This document shows positions 28,701 to 35,965 of a DNA stretch of 64,000 nucleotides, piece by piece. The notes under the pieces were generated by a model. It saw nothing but the letters and a program-made list of their open reading frames with translations, ran no database searches and was not told the DNA's origin. This DNA is from Flammeovirga sp. SJP92 (GTDB lineage: Bacteria > Bacteroidota > Bacteroidia > Cytophagales > Flammeovirgaceae). The stretch lies in contig NZ_LQAQ01000031.1 of the NCBI RefSeq assembly GCF_001583495.1, positions 1 through 64,000 of the forward strand. The letters run 5' to 3'. Within the stretch, counting starts at the first letter, position 1; each line of letters starts with the position of its first letter. Made by a program: the position numbers and the translations under genes.

Positions 28701-28973
28701 GTATTTATGCAAGGAGAAGAAGCAGTTGCAGATGTTACTGTTTATCCTAATCCTGTTCAAGATGGTAAAATTAATCTATTATTGAAATCTTGGAAAGGAG
28801 ATGTAGAAATTGGTTTATTTACAACACTGGGATATAAAGTCTTAAGCGATCAGTGGTCTTATGGTGATAGTCAGTTGAAGCAAATTCAATTAGATAAATT
28901 ACCAAGAGGAGTTTATTTATTGAGATTAAAATCTGGTAAAACTATTAAATCGACAAGATTGATTGTGGAGTAA
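19779..28973 (+). CDS. giant T9SS-secreted surface protein, 3064 aa
   Basis: A signal peptide (about residues 1-30, ending IFAQ) leads to a LamG/concanavalin-like start (GLKLWLKADAIIADDYTDVN, about 35-275). Long stretches of short beta-strand repeats rich in Gly, Ser, Thr, Asn and Asp follow, of the right-handed beta-helix type (about 450-1350 and 1500-2700). Each seems introduced by a similar start segment (near residues 450 and 1400). The C-terminus has an Fn3-like segment (LPVELISFNAF..., about 2881-2975), then a type A T9SS sorting domain (VYPNPVQDGKINLLL to LIVE, about 2985-3064). It would be secreted by the type IX system and attached to, or released from, the outer surface. It is probably an adhesin or a carbohydrate- or matrix-binding protein; no catalytic motif is visible. 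It is flanked by a decayed leader copy and a terminator. Confidence 0.9.
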   Translation: MLQITVFNFSLRRCFLVLLCFFTATNIFAQNEIPADGLKLWLKADAIIADDYTDVNGDGTLLRLDKWVDQAPTITGVDNGYYVHNENAVNVITYNSSDALIGNQPAVSFTSSSHEGLILKNSSDAAFEFLMENYEVFVVVKAGATSGNVGFYAGGNTTRSLYGKWDNAQFYFRGPDNVLSNTDRALWPIGGNWGLISFQRNGSNETSHTSNGGLLNVLTNNTSNTNTHKFGTVGGANYSTVLGWNGSIAEVIVYEKSTGLDPVTRLRVNDYLTAKYGFTHAEFSDTDELFNNYTAPNQNVVVYGNDGGDYTPDRSNPSTSIEVSTSGTSNGDYVIVGETDEAGLVFENAPAEKRIWAKKLYIQKNGDLDFSLSFNIQNYEGKPNDYDTGDGAERGTGDYTLVYSSDNGSEYEIVEGPSASFVGSDKVEFTITDAQYDVNGDGFYTLASKAPEAFYTKSSGDWDSYIWTRNPSGASDGLNEIPASTDNVVILSGFEVTMDKNNIAARDVSVNKGSRLIVGSTTGHSFASLNGKGRIRISEDNFPSAATATGQGGFLTENGGVVEFTGSGTILTNNYSYNTVHINLDNPLDELMIATSNPITLTDSLLIESGKVVLGTSDNSDEAVNLTIHGNTRISTNGSLGIGTDNVIHNIYFKGGLYNSGKVAFTNRKSIVEEFGYTYGSDEYLTELEKYFADNLSGQYAIIHFDADNRDQDLIANGQTILYQMVIEKGTSDYYGVNISAGATGLFEMYGYNTHGNGGTGGSDGSMTTSNGMFVMKYGTIHFGQNIYIPSYANTTGNYDLGFGCRIWVDEGADVNFGPVNALTVYGNVLVTGGRLNIGLNYDGTSNGNHNSITLREKGYLVIQGGEVFLNQIKTSVLGGDHQGSFTMSGGEMTIYGHVPSSDVAAFSLPYNTNSFNMSGGTITIHNEDSSIGYLTKFAMDDGFYNVTGGEIVFDINTDKDVSFISSIPFYNLTVTTDYPSRKVRLSDGVGSFGDPLSNDGSLKVLNHLVVEENSNIEVGTFDVTISGDLTLYNDAQLNIDNNNTLTFNGASDNNGGTIQNHYIDIRDTDTPYEINNLVIDLPNTSDILELRDISNNASDGDTRLKVLNSLTLTQGTFDYTNYAVEVTGDLTFQGRIGKSTSLGHIKLNNSAGSSQNITSSYDLVDEQVADTTNVGIAHLWLNNSDGFNLKKNIYATKLTWEEGIIKTNEFGVVIGAEGIVDEGSNAIGTNNKIILGTGNSSDGGLTYLIHSNGTYNYPLGSEFDTPVANSYKYTPASVTVANISEEGFIQLAINNGSLVDFATDPDDATNLLDYYWKSNAYSYSNDSNKPDITLTLNYNDEDVIGTETDYVASRILLEGDYSRTVLGTVTVGTNTVNVSTTSKPLTAMFSAGEASQFSGQIQVYYSFRGTGADGNTVSSIAFWDENQRWTTRSDWKTNGPGTVLENSGEPGKGDIVVVGFGSWNGSAYVDGTGHRVRMNGITREVALVRFEEGNESSSFYQEENSNGLPEIRIQNNSTLTAEVVEDIGRFRIFGGTDTDGTNRGVLNGNDMNDFLSEEKSELMIQNQSGNNGGNPFNDFVIPTFPKYPTLRLYGASSGGEYVFDDAITDPVQIKRMMVEGLVLRLDKSLDVEGTINIGGFQEGDFIFDASTPIEVSCQNIKIDNIFSNINSAENRILTEGTDDVEHKLIVKEGIEILEISAGDQNNIKFDLYNGATGNKVILELQGEDDGVFSNFYTSEIVPELYKVVMNKGASKTPTFSMNTNFTLPSSTTEELITLSNGTLILNNSDINITPYAVPGTNWNLASTAGLTINQGTVNVQGDKTNFSLGGKLTVSGGTLNMSNAGQDNSIVYSVSGEIELTDGIINVGSELRRDLAADDASIKYTQSGGVISTGLIGAPNVASRGTFEVVGSASTFDFSGGEIIVASGKIALDAASSSVNEIAEIKLGNISTTETIGAELANEVSKVELISDVTVNVLINDIQLSGDLEIPSTATLNLNGKNLSTAGSINNNGTLDASTSTITLISSDNQSISGSQTITTQNMVVNTNGSTVNMNTDINISKDLTITSGTLSDNSNTINVGGDLSVSGAHTTTTVGKIKLNGSSAQALEILGSVGRMEIDNLAGINLEDNLALVAEEIVFTNGVLNIDKYSLNLGTDISLVATTAFDENNMIQLSGGVNAQGVKIALPSGNISSEIVIPMGYSGTYAPVGFFGDFDGANVTVKPVNTMHTVAENQGDTQNALEQYWRFVFSETGTSKASPRYVSLYFDEANVRGTLDDYRGVIIDNEALIRKPIDINEDVLDNSTSNPGSDGINDDFINNKIRINLNSSLITGDYFAGEVNSTPDNIIRYKISDGVTDATLSDVSTLKWEISKDNGSSYSKLEDEPSPDLTSGTILEVPVGTNLVTTNDGSLGFKSYYKAIINGTLEINVGDRDIVFNEVEGSGKLKFYINNATIGQMPFADWESFYTSGGGIIIEGDATNPLINLNAPINNSKLTIGSLELIGTGSNQKWELPDGNGLNMGSGTLLVDNLEFEIGTASTVNDITIENNGAFTSNTASASTSNGNVSVEAGSTFNVKAGSFIVKGNNDVNGTLKLENSSELFVDGNITLASGSTLSLSSGSELSVGGDFEDAGTTSSTLTGATLTFNGSSGNQNFIGDFKSSDSKSIDNLKIDKSSGDVILSGGDVKEITNLTLNSVLNNSGNVDGSLLILGETSDISGNSYVDGPLSKKMNINDSFVFQVGGSGNQRKLEVHYKEDNDSPIVRSGKTWTVEHAPNSQDETIIDETTNLTVISQDYQWRVTDIADGESATSSTADIYAYYESLGKSSSYTLAVWAFGFSGDQWTKAGDPLHNTDDYFETYGVSFSEKYLAIGATDESTDLPVELISFNAFTEETEVKLEWSTASELNNDQFEIQRSIDGKTWSALGIVDGAGNSNIRLDYEYIDMNPVMNQISYYRLIQTDFDGTETIFDPVEVFMQGEEAVADVTVYPNPVQDGKINLLLKSWKGDVEIGLFTTLGYKVLSDQWSYGDSQLKQIQLDKLPRGVYLLRLKSGKTIKSTRLIVE

Positions 28974-28995
28974 ATCAGAGTTGAAAATATAAAAA

Positions 28996-29037
28996 TGCAC
29001 CTCGTTTCACTATTGGGTGAAGCAAGGTGTATTTTTT
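28996..29037 (+). terminator. terminator of the giant surface-protein gene
   Basis: The stem TGCACCTCGTTTCAC/GTGAAGCAAGGTGTA, with G-U pairs and a short loop, is followed by six T. It lies 22 bp after the stop. Confidence 0.75.
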
Positions 29038-29192
29038 ATGATATTAATTTGAACACCGATAAGGAAATAACTTCACTTTATGAACGATGTAATATTTAAT
29101 TTGATAATTTTTTGTTTTATTTGTTGAAACTCTTTAATTGACTTAAATAAATAAGAAAGCAACGTCAACCTCTAAATGCATAGCCAAAAACC

Positions 29193-30212
29193 ATGTTTAC
29201 CTTTTACAAAGAAATAAAATATACATCTGCTTATTTAATTCCTCTTTGCTGTTTTATAGGTTTTTATTTTGGTGGAGTATTCACATGGCTTACAGTAATT
29301 TTTAGTTTTATCATCACGCCAATAATGGACGCATTACTACCTACTTCAGATAAGGTAAGTGAGGAAAATAATAAGGACTATTCCATACTATACGATTGGT
29401 TTTTATACCTGAATCTAGTTTGGGTTTTTGGGTTGGTGATTTATGGCTCTTATCAATGGATGAACCATACGTATGCTACTTATGAATCAATTGGTTTATT
29501 TGTAAGTTTGGGGTTGGTATTAGGGACTTCAGGGATTAATGTAGCGCATGAATTGGGACATCGTTCTAACAAAAAGGAACAGTTAATGGCTCAGGCTTTA
29601 CTGCTTCCTACTTTTTATATGCATTTCTTTATTGAACACAATAGGGGACACCATGCAAATGTGGCAACTCCCTTAGATCCAGCGACTGCACAGAAAGGAG
29701 AATACGTGTATACCTTTTGGTTTAAAACGGTCATTTTCTCTTATATAAGTGCTTGGAAAATTCAGATGAAATTATTGAAAGGGAAGTTTTTCTCTCTCAA
29801 AAATAATATGCTTTTGTATCATTTGATCTATTTGATTTATGTGTCTGCAATTTTATTCTTCTTTAATGAAAAGGTTTTATTATTTTGTATCCTTTCAGGA
29901 ATCGTGGGTTTTTTGTTACTTGAAACAATTAATTACGTAGAGCATTATGGATTAAAAAGGAAACTATTACCGAATGGAAAATACGAAAGAGTGCAATTGC
30001 ATCATAGTTGGAATGCCAATTATACTTTTGGTAGAATCATTCTTTTTGAGCTAACTAGACATTCGGACCATCATTATAAAGCATCAAAAAAATATCACAC
30101 TTTAGAACATCAAACATCAGCGCCTGAATTACCATTTGGATACCCTACGGCAATTTTATGTTCATTGGTACCTTGGTTATGGTTTTGGGTGATGGATAAA
30201 AGATTAAGCTAA
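29193..30212 (+). CDS. alkB: AlkB-type alkane monooxygenase / fatty-acid hydroxylase family
   Basis: A 339-residue membrane di-iron enzyme. All histidine clusters are present: HELGH (119-123), HNRGHH (149-154) and RHSDHH (289-294). The AlkB signature NYVEHYGL lies at 247-254 and marks AlkB proper rather than a desaturase. Six membrane helices surround them. AlkB hydroxylates the terminal carbon of medium- or long-chain alkanes, with electrons from rubredoxin; no rubredoxin gene is nearby. Bacteroidota homologues may act on other hydrophobic chains. It is followed after 9 bp by a small hypothetical gene, so the two are likely cotranscribed. Confidence 0.88.
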   Translation: MFTFYKEIKYTSAYLIPLCCFIGFYFGGVFTWLTVIFSFIITPIMDALLPTSDKVSEENNKDYSILYDWFLYLNLVWVFGLVIYGSYQWMNHTYATYESIGLFVSLGLVLGTSGINVAHELGHRSNKKEQLMAQALLLPTFYMHFFIEHNRGHHANVATPLDPATAQKGEYVYTFWFKTVIFSYISAWKIQMKLLKGKFFSLKNNMLLYHLIYLIYVSAILFFFNEKVLLFCILSGIVGFLLLETINYVEHYGLKRKLLPNGKYERVQLHHSWNANYTFGRIILFELTRHSDHHYKASKKYHTLEHQTSAPELPFGYPTAILCSLVPWLWFWVMDKRLS

Positions 30213-30221
30213 TAACTAATT

Positions 30222-30746
30222 ATGTATTTTTTAACAATTCTATTAATTTTTTTCTTTCAAGAAAAAGCTAAAACTACTATTACAAATATTAATGATAAAG
30301 TTGGATTTCAGATTATGTACTCGAATCCTCAAGAAAATCATTTTTCAAAAACGAAGGTAAGAGTATTTAATGAAGAGGAGATTCTGTATTCATTTGCATT
30401 GGAAATGAATGAAAGCCTTTTGTATAATGATTCGGTAATCATTAAGGTATCACCTTGTTCAAAAGAAATAGAAATTTTTGATCTCATAAGCAAGCAAGAT
30501 TCAGAACTTGTAGATCTGCCTGAAGATTACGAGTATAGTGATTTTTCAGACTTTTGTATAAATGACCAAGGAAGTGTTTTCATTAAGATCTATAATCAAT
30601 CGTTGGACTGTGAAAAGATTATTAAATATTCGAATAATACATTTACAGATATTTTTCTGAACTCTAAGTCAATGTGTGCACTCTTTAGCGAAGGAGGAAA
30701 TGTATACCTTCAAAATGATATCAATGATAAAATGCTTATGAAATGA
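30222..30746 (+). CDS. hypothetical exported protein, 174 aa
   Basis: A short hydrophobic N-terminus (MYFLTILLIFFFQEKA) could serve as a signal peptide, though the cleavage site is unclear. The rest is an acidic, beta-rich domain with three Cys and repeated FD/SDF patterns (VDLPEDYEYSDFSDFCIND). No family is recognised. The start lies nine bases after the AlkB stop, so it probably belongs to the same transcript. Its role with AlkB, if any, is unknown. Confidence 0.5.
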   Translation: MYFLTILLIFFFQEKAKTTITNINDKVGFQIMYSNPQENHFSKTKVRVFNEEEILYSFALEMNESLLYNDSVIIKVSPCSKEIEIFDLISKQDSELVDLPEDYEYSDFSDFCINDQGSVFIKIYNQSLDCEKIIKYSNNTFTDIFLNSKSMCALFSEGGNVYLQNDINDKMLMK

Positions 30747-30772
30747 TAGGCTGATTTTTACATTTTATATAA

Positions 30773-30808
30773 AAAAACACCTGATTAGTTTCCCAATTAG
30801 GTGTTTTT
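30773..30808. terminator. bidirectional terminator
   Basis: The stem (AAAACACCT.../AGGTGTTTT) has A and T runs on both sides. It lies between the convergent AlkB operon and the MMPL-type exporter, and can serve both. Confidence 0.85.
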
Positions 30809-30830
30809 TATTTTATGGAAATAAAATTCT

Positions 30831-33224
30831 CTATTTGTTGACGTCAATTTTTCCCAAGTCGATTTCTTCATCCTCATCCTCAAAATAGAACGTGTCCATT
30901 CCGTCGATGATAGGATGCATGCTTTGCTTGTTTGCATCGAATGTATAAAGTAGACAAGGAAGTAATGTAAGGTTTGTTGTCATCGCTACAATTAGCGTAA
31001 CTGAAGTCAATAAACCTAGTGCTTGAGTCGCCCCGAACGTAGACCCCATGAAAATGGCAAAACCAAAGAATAATACGATAGAAGTATAAAGCATACTTGA
31101 ACCTGTTTCTCTCAATGCCATGATTACAGCTTTCTTCATATTATAGTTATGAAGCACAATTTCTTGTCTATATTTTGCTAAGAAGTGAATACTGTCATCA
31201 ACTGAAATACCAAAAGCGATACTAAATACAATGGCGGTACTTGGCTTTAATGGAATGCCCAAGAAGCCCATCAATCCTAAAGTAAACAATAGAGGGATGA
31301 TATTTGGAATAAGAGAAATAATAATGATTCTCAAGTTACCAAATAATGTACCCATGATGATAGCTATCAGAACAAATGCGATCAACATACTTTGCTTCAA
31401 GTTCTTGATTAAGAAATCATTTCCTTTGATAAAGATCAAAGTAGAACCTGTTACCATTGTCTCTAATTGAGTACCTTCTACAATTTGAGCAAGTTTTGGC
31501 CTGATCACACTGTCAACCAAATAGTCCATTTTAACCGAACCAATATCAGCCATACTTGATGAAACTCTGATATACCTTCCTGTAGAATCAATCATTGCAT
31601 CACTTAACGAAGAAGAAGCATCGTCGGCACTGTTTCTTAAATATTTCATGATGTAAGACATCTCGCTTCTAGAAGGAAGTTTGAAATAATTTGAGTCACT
31701 AGCGTGGAAGGCTTGATTTCCAGCTTTAAGGAAAGTATTAATCGAAATAGGTTGAGAAACTTCATCTAATGATTCAATAAAGTTTTCTACCTCTTCAACT
31801 TTCGCTAAAGTACCTTTCTTTAAGTATCCTTTTTTACGACCTGTATCGATGATCAATTCAAAAGGCATTACACCACTAAATTCCTCTTCGAAGAATCGTA
31901 AATCTTGTTTGACATGATAATCCTCAGGTAAATCGTCTACCATAAATGAGTTGGCTGTTACTTTGTAACTTCCGTAAATAGAAAGTGCGACCATAACAGC
32001 TGTAAAACCATACACCCAAGGTCTATGATGAAGAACCAACATCTCCAATTGATGTAATAACCAATTGGTAGGTTTGAAGTCTAAGTGTTTTAGGTGTCTT
32101 ACATCAGGTGCTGGTAAATAAGAGAATACAATAGGAATAAATGTAATACTGATGATAAACGTCACGAAGATATTGATACCGGCTACGATACCAAACTCTT
32201 GCATTGCAGTGATACCTGTAGTAATCAATACCATAAAACCAATCGCTGTAGTCGTATTTGTAATCAACGTAACTACACCAATCTTTTTGATGATAAATGC
32301 TAAAGCTTCTACCTTAGGAGTGCCACTTGCATATTCCTGATGATACTTATTCAGCAAATAAATACAGTTTGGAATACCAATAACGACAAGCACAGGCGGA
32401 AGTAATCCAGTAAGAATAGTGATTTGGTAACCGAGCAAGGATAGCGTACCCATAATCCAAACGATCACTGTACCAATTACTAAAAGTGGATAGAATACTG
32501 GTGAAAAAGAACGGAAGAAGAAGAATAAAACAATAGCAACAACACCAATCGATATCCCTAAGAATATCATTGTCTCTGCTTTTACTTTGTCCGCCATAAT
32601 CGAACGAACATAAGGCATCCCTGCATAATACAGATGGATTCCTGACTCTTCTTGAAACTGAATAGCTCTTTTTTCAAGCCTTTTCATTACAGCAGTACGG
32701 TTTTTCGAATTCAGAACCTCAGGGTCCATTTTAATCACCATTGCTGTAGCACCGCCTTTACTGATTAAGCGGTTTTTATAAACTTTCAGATTTTCAACAG
32801 CACCTAAAATACTATCCAACTCTGCTTGAGTTTTTGGAGGAGTATTGAAAAACTGTTTGATTTCAAATTTTTGAGATTGTCTGTTCGCACTAAGATTTGG
32901 AGCATCTGCTAATGACAATACGCTTGTGATTCCATCTAATTCTTTGATTTCATCACCTAGTTCCATAAACTTTAAAAAGTTATCCAACTCAAAAAGTTTT
33001 TCATCCTTAATCCCTAGCACAAACGAAGAAGCATCTTCTCCGAATAATTCTTGGAAACGGTTGAAATTGATCATATCTGGATCATCGTCAGGAATAATTC
33101 TGATGTATTGATAAGACCATTTCACGTCCCTTGCGTGGTAGCCCATAAAAAGGGTAGAGATCGCAATGCACACTAAAATAGGAATTCTGTTACCAAGAAT
33201 AAATTCTGCTATTTTTTTCCACAT
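30831..33224 (-). CDS. RND/MMPL superfamily exporter, 797 aa
   Basis: Twelve membrane helices arranged in two equal halves: one helix at the N-terminus, a large extracytoplasmic loop (about residues 35-215), five helices, and the same pattern again after about residue 400. Motifs such as GIPNCIYLLNKYHQEY in the first half and FGISVDDSIHFLAKYRQE in the second are the TM4/TM10 signatures of the MMPL/Patched-type exporters. These proteins move lipids, sterols or other hydrophobic molecules out of the inner membrane using proton motive force. No adaptor or outer-membrane gene accompanies it, so it probably acts alone. A charged C-terminal tail is present. Confidence 0.88.
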   Translation of the reverse strand: MWKKIAEFILGNRIPILVCIAISTLFMGYHARDVKWSYQYIRIIPDDDPDMINFNRFQELFGEDASSFVLGIKDEKLFELDNFLKFMELGDEIKELDGITSVLSLADAPNLSANRQSQKFEIKQFFNTPPKTQAELDSILGAVENLKVYKNRLISKGGATAMVIKMDPEVLNSKNRTAVMKRLEKRAIQFQEESGIHLYYAGMPYVRSIMADKVKAETMIFLGISIGVVAIVLFFFFRSFSPVFYPLLVIGTVIVWIMGTLSLLGYQITILTGLLPPVLVVIGIPNCIYLLNKYHQEYASGTPKVEALAFIIKKIGVVTLITNTTTAIGFMVLITTGITAMQEFGIVAGINIFVTFIISITFIPIVFSYLPAPDVRHLKHLDFKPTNWLLHQLEMLVLHHRPWVYGFTAVMVALSIYGSYKVTANSFMVDDLPEDYHVKQDLRFFEEEFSGVMPFELIIDTGRKKGYLKKGTLAKVEEVENFIESLDEVSQPISINTFLKAGNQAFHASDSNYFKLPSRSEMSYIMKYLRNSADDASSSLSDAMIDSTGRYIRVSSSMADIGSVKMDYLVDSVIRPKLAQIVEGTQLETMVTGSTLIFIKGNDFLIKNLKQSMLIAFVLIAIIMGTLFGNLRIIIISLIPNIIPLLFTLGLMGFLGIPLKPSTAIVFSIAFGISVDDSIHFLAKYRQEIVLHNYNMKKAVIMALRETGSSMLYTSIVLFFGFAIFMGSTFGATQALGLLTSVTLIVAMTTNLTLLPCLLYTFDANKQSMHPIIDGMDTFYFEDEDEEIDLGKIDVNK

Positions 33225-33241
33225 GATGTGTTTGAATTTAT

Positions 33242-33275
33242 AATAAGCCTACCACTTAGAAGCGATAGGCTTATT
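33242..33275 (-). terminator. stem-loop downstream of ribH
   Basis: A perfect 10-bp stem (AATAAGCCTA/TAGGCTTATT) between ribH and the exporter gene on the same strand. It lacks a strong T run, so it may terminate only partly. Confidence 0.45.
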
Positions 33276-33356
33276 GAAAAATATTTTAATAGTAATACGT
33301 ACCAAGTCCAATTAACTAGCTGGTGAGTTTGCCTTAGTACAAAAAGGAATAATGAA

Positions 33357-33839
33357 TTATTGCTTCATTCCCAACATTTTGATTGCTGCAACTGCCGCTT
33401 CAACACCTTTATTACCATGTTTTCCACCTGCTCTATCAAATGCTTGTTGCTCTGTATTTGGTGTTAATAAACCAAAGATGACAGGCTTGTTATATTTTAA
33501 TGATACATTCGTCACACCGTGGGCTACCGCTTCACAGATAAAATCAAAGTGACGTGTTTCACCTTGGATCACACATCCTAAAGTGATGACAGCATCAATT
33601 TCCTCTTCTTGTGCCATTAATTGAGCACCAAAAGTCAATTCAAATGCACCGGGTACGTCCTCTCTGTAAATGTTCTCCTCTTTTCCGCCTTCTTTAAGTA
33701 GCGTTTCAACAACTGCGTCGTATAACGATTCAGTAATCTTAGGATTGTATTCTGATATTACAATAGCAAATTTTTTGTTTGAAATATCAATTTCTTTCTT
33801 CTTTGAATACTCACTAAGACTTTTTAATGCTGTTGCCAT
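33357..33839 (-). CDS. ribH: 6,7-dimethyl-8-ribityllumazine synthase
   Basis: A 160-residue enzyme of riboflavin synthesis that condenses the pyrimidine product with 3,4-dihydroxybutanone phosphate. The motifs are present in order: EYNPKITESL (substrate site), VPGAFEL, LGCVIQGETRHFDFI with its catalytic His, AVAHGV and PVIFGLLT. The normal length of the family fits an icosahedral or pentameric capsid. It is encoded alone, apart from the rest of the rib genes, as is common in this phylum. Confidence 0.96.
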   Translation of the reverse strand: MATALKSLSEYSKKKEIDISNKKFAIVISEYNPKITESLYDAVVETLLKEGGKEENIYREDVPGAFELTFGAQLMAQEEEIDAVITLGCVIQGETRHFDFICEAVAHGVTNVSLKYNKPVIFGLLTPNTEQQAFDRAGGKHGNKGVEAAVAAIKMLGMKQ

Positions 33840-33872
33840 TTCTTATTATAATGATTAATGTTTTACTGCTTA

Positions 33873-33880
33873 CAAAGTTA
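33873..33880 (-). promoter_or_regulatory. -7 element upstream of ribH
   Basis: TAACTTTG on the - strand matches TAnnTTTG exactly, 34 bp before the start codon. No convincing -33 TTTG is seen. The rest of 33840-34142 shows nothing else. Confidence 0.4.
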
Positions 33881-34142
33881 TTAAATTTTATATCTTCTAA
33901 TAGCTTGAAGCATATTTTATAGATTCTTTAATTGTAAAAACATCATAATCTTAGAAATGTTAACCTAACTTTCATTTAAATGAAGAAAATGAACCTAAAC
34001 TTTAGTGTAATTTGATCTTTTAGCGGGTAATTTTGAATTTTGTTAATCATAGTATGCTTATGCATCAATGTTAATTGTAACTAAATTCAAATCCTGAGAT
34101 CAATACCTCTAAAATTTAGGCTCAAAATAGGTTTAAATTGAA

Positions 34143-35840
34143 TTATTCTTCATTCATTCTAACTTCTTCTTTCATGAAGTAGCTAAAAATCAAACTGAAT
34201 AAAATAACGGATAAACATCCGATAACATTGTACCATAGGAATGGCACTTCTGTGAAGAAGAATAAGTAAATAATAATTCCTTCAGAAATAATGGCGGCAT
34301 AAAAAGTAGGTTTCGAACCAATTTTCTTAAAGAAGAAAGCGATTGAAAATACACCTAAAATGACACCGTAGACTAAAGATCCTAAGATATTGACGGCTTC
34401 TATTAAAGACCCTAGTTTATTGGCAAAGGTGGCAAACAGTATAGCATAAAGTCCCCAGCCTACACTCACCATTTTTGACGCTGTTAGATAATGTTGATCT
34501 GAGCCGTCTTTTTTCAGAATTCTTTTATAAATATCAATAATGGTTGTAGATGCCAACGCATTAATCTCAGAAGAAGTAGAAGACATACTTGCTGAAAGTA
34601 TTACCGCAATCAATAAACCAATCAAACCTTGAGGTAGGTACTCAATCACAAAATTCAGAAAGATATAGTTCGTGTCATTAACATCCACTTCAGGTGCTTG
34701 CTTTTCTACCTTTTCAATGATTTCACTTTTTAAGGCTACTGTTTTAGCATTTTCTACCATTAGATGAGATTTAGTGGTAGCAATTTCCTCTTTATTTCCA
34801 AAGTTCAACGCGGCAGCATAATCTAAAGCAGATGATTCTCTTTCCTTCATTTGATGTGCATATTCTTTTTGAAGCTTATCAAATCCATCTACCTTTTCAG
34901 TAGCTTCAGTTAAGGCCACTTTATTAAATATAATTGGAGAGGGGTTGAAGTAATAAAAGACAAATACCATCGCTCCGATAAAAAGTATCAAGAACTGCAT
35001 TGGTATTTTAATCATACCATTAAAAAGGAGTGCTAGTCTACTTTGAGCAATCGACGCACCTGATAGGTAACGTTGAACTTGCGACTGATCTGTTCCGAAA
35101 TAAGACATTGCCAAGAAGAAACCTCCAATAATGCCTGACCAAACATTATATTTACTTGTTGGGTCAAATTCAAAGTCAACAGCATTTAACTTTCCTGCCA
35201 CTCCAGCAATATGTAATGCATTCGAAAAACTTATCTCGTCTGGCAACATTTGAACAACCAATACTCCAGCGATCAGCATTCCAACAAAAATTACAGCCAT
35301 TTGTAGTTTTTGAGTCTGGTTTACAGCTTTTGTACCGCCAATCACAGTGTAAGCAGTCACGATGACCCCAATAACTATGTTAGTGATATTGATATTCCAA
35401 CCTAACAATGAAGATAGAATAAGAGATGGTGCGAAAATGGTAAAACCAGCGGCTAAGCCTCTTTGTGTTAAGAATAAAATAGCCGTGAAGGTTCTTGTTT
35501 TCAGATCAAATCTTTTTTCGAGATATTCATAGGCAGTGTACACATTCATCTTGTGATAAATAGGTACCACCACACTTGAAAGTACCACCATTGCAATTGG
35601 AAGACCAAAGTAAAACTGCACGAAACGCATGCCATCTACAAAAGCTTGTCCAGGTGCGGAAAGGAAAGTAATGGCACTGGCTTGTGTAGCCATAATGGAA
35701 AGTGCTACTGTAAACCATTTTGCTTCTTTATTTCCAAGAAGGTAACTGTTGATGTCCTGTTGCTGTCTGGTTTTCCAAATACCATAGATCACAATAAAGG
35801 CCAGTGTACTGCAAAGTACAGCCCAGTCTAAAATACTCAT
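34143..35840 (-). CDS. sodium:solute symporter (SSS family), 565 aa
   Basis: Thirteen to fourteen membrane helices with the SSS features: the Na+-site region ATQASAITFLSAPGQAF in the N-terminal third, the GGTKAVNQTQKLQ loop, and SASMSSTSSEINALAST in helix 8 with its Na+-coordinating Ser/Thr. A hydrophilic insertion of about 80 residues (about 300-390) lies between helices 7 and 8. It belongs to the SGLT/NIS-like branch; the substrate cannot be told. The context (PIG-L deacetylase and a 40-residue membrane protein in the same operon) suggests uptake of a deacetylated amino sugar or related product. Confidence 0.9.
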   Translation of the reverse strand: MSILDWAVLCSTLAFIVIYGIWKTRQQQDINSYLLGNKEAKWFTVALSIMATQASAITFLSAPGQAFVDGMRFVQFYFGLPIAMVVLSSVVVPIYHKMNVYTAYEYLEKRFDLKTRTFTAILFLTQRGLAAGFTIFAPSLILSSLLGWNINITNIVIGVIVTAYTVIGGTKAVNQTQKLQMAVIFVGMLIAGVLVVQMLPDEISFSNALHIAGVAGKLNAVDFEFDPTSKYNVWSGIIGGFFLAMSYFGTDQSQVQRYLSGASIAQSRLALLFNGMIKIPMQFLILFIGAMVFVFYYFNPSPIIFNKVALTEATEKVDGFDKLQKEYAHQMKERESSALDYAAALNFGNKEEIATTKSHLMVENAKTVALKSEIIEKVEKQAPEVDVNDTNYIFLNFVIEYLPQGLIGLLIAVILSASMSSTSSEINALASTTIIDIYKRILKKDGSDQHYLTASKMVSVGWGLYAILFATFANKLGSLIEAVNILGSLVYGVILGVFSIAFFFKKIGSKPTFYAAIISEGIIIYLFFFTEVPFLWYNVIGCLSVILFSLIFSYFMKEEVRMNEE

Positions 35841-35842
35841 CC

Positions 35843-35965
35843 TTAGTTAAATGCTTTTGAAAAGATTGAAAATAAAGTGATAAGGACAACTAATTCTCCT
35901 AACACAATTGCATAAAGTTGTTTCCAGGATTTGCCCACAGGAGGCTTCTGTTCGTTTTGATCCAT
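35843..35965 (-). CDS. 40-residue membrane protein between PIG-L and symporter
   Basis: The reading frame starts at the ATG at 35965, which overlaps the stop of the PIG-L gene (TAATG), and ends at 35843, two bases before the symporter start. The product begins MDQNEQKPPVGKSW, followed by a single membrane helix (LYAIVLGELVVLITLFSIF) and a short tail. Very small proteins of the K-P-P...SW...LYA.VL type occur beside sodium:solute symporters in Bacteroidota; I know them only as hypothetical. It is likely an accessory subunit. The translational coupling on both sides supports the gene. Confidence 0.75.
   Translation of the reverse strand: MDQNEQKPPVGKSWKQLYAIVLGELVVLITLFSIFSKAFN

Noticed and set aside
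19779-28973. CRISPR array or DNA repeats in the low-complexity giant gene
   Set aside because: The repetition is at the protein level (Gly/Ser/Thr strands); no regularly spaced identical DNA repeats are seen.
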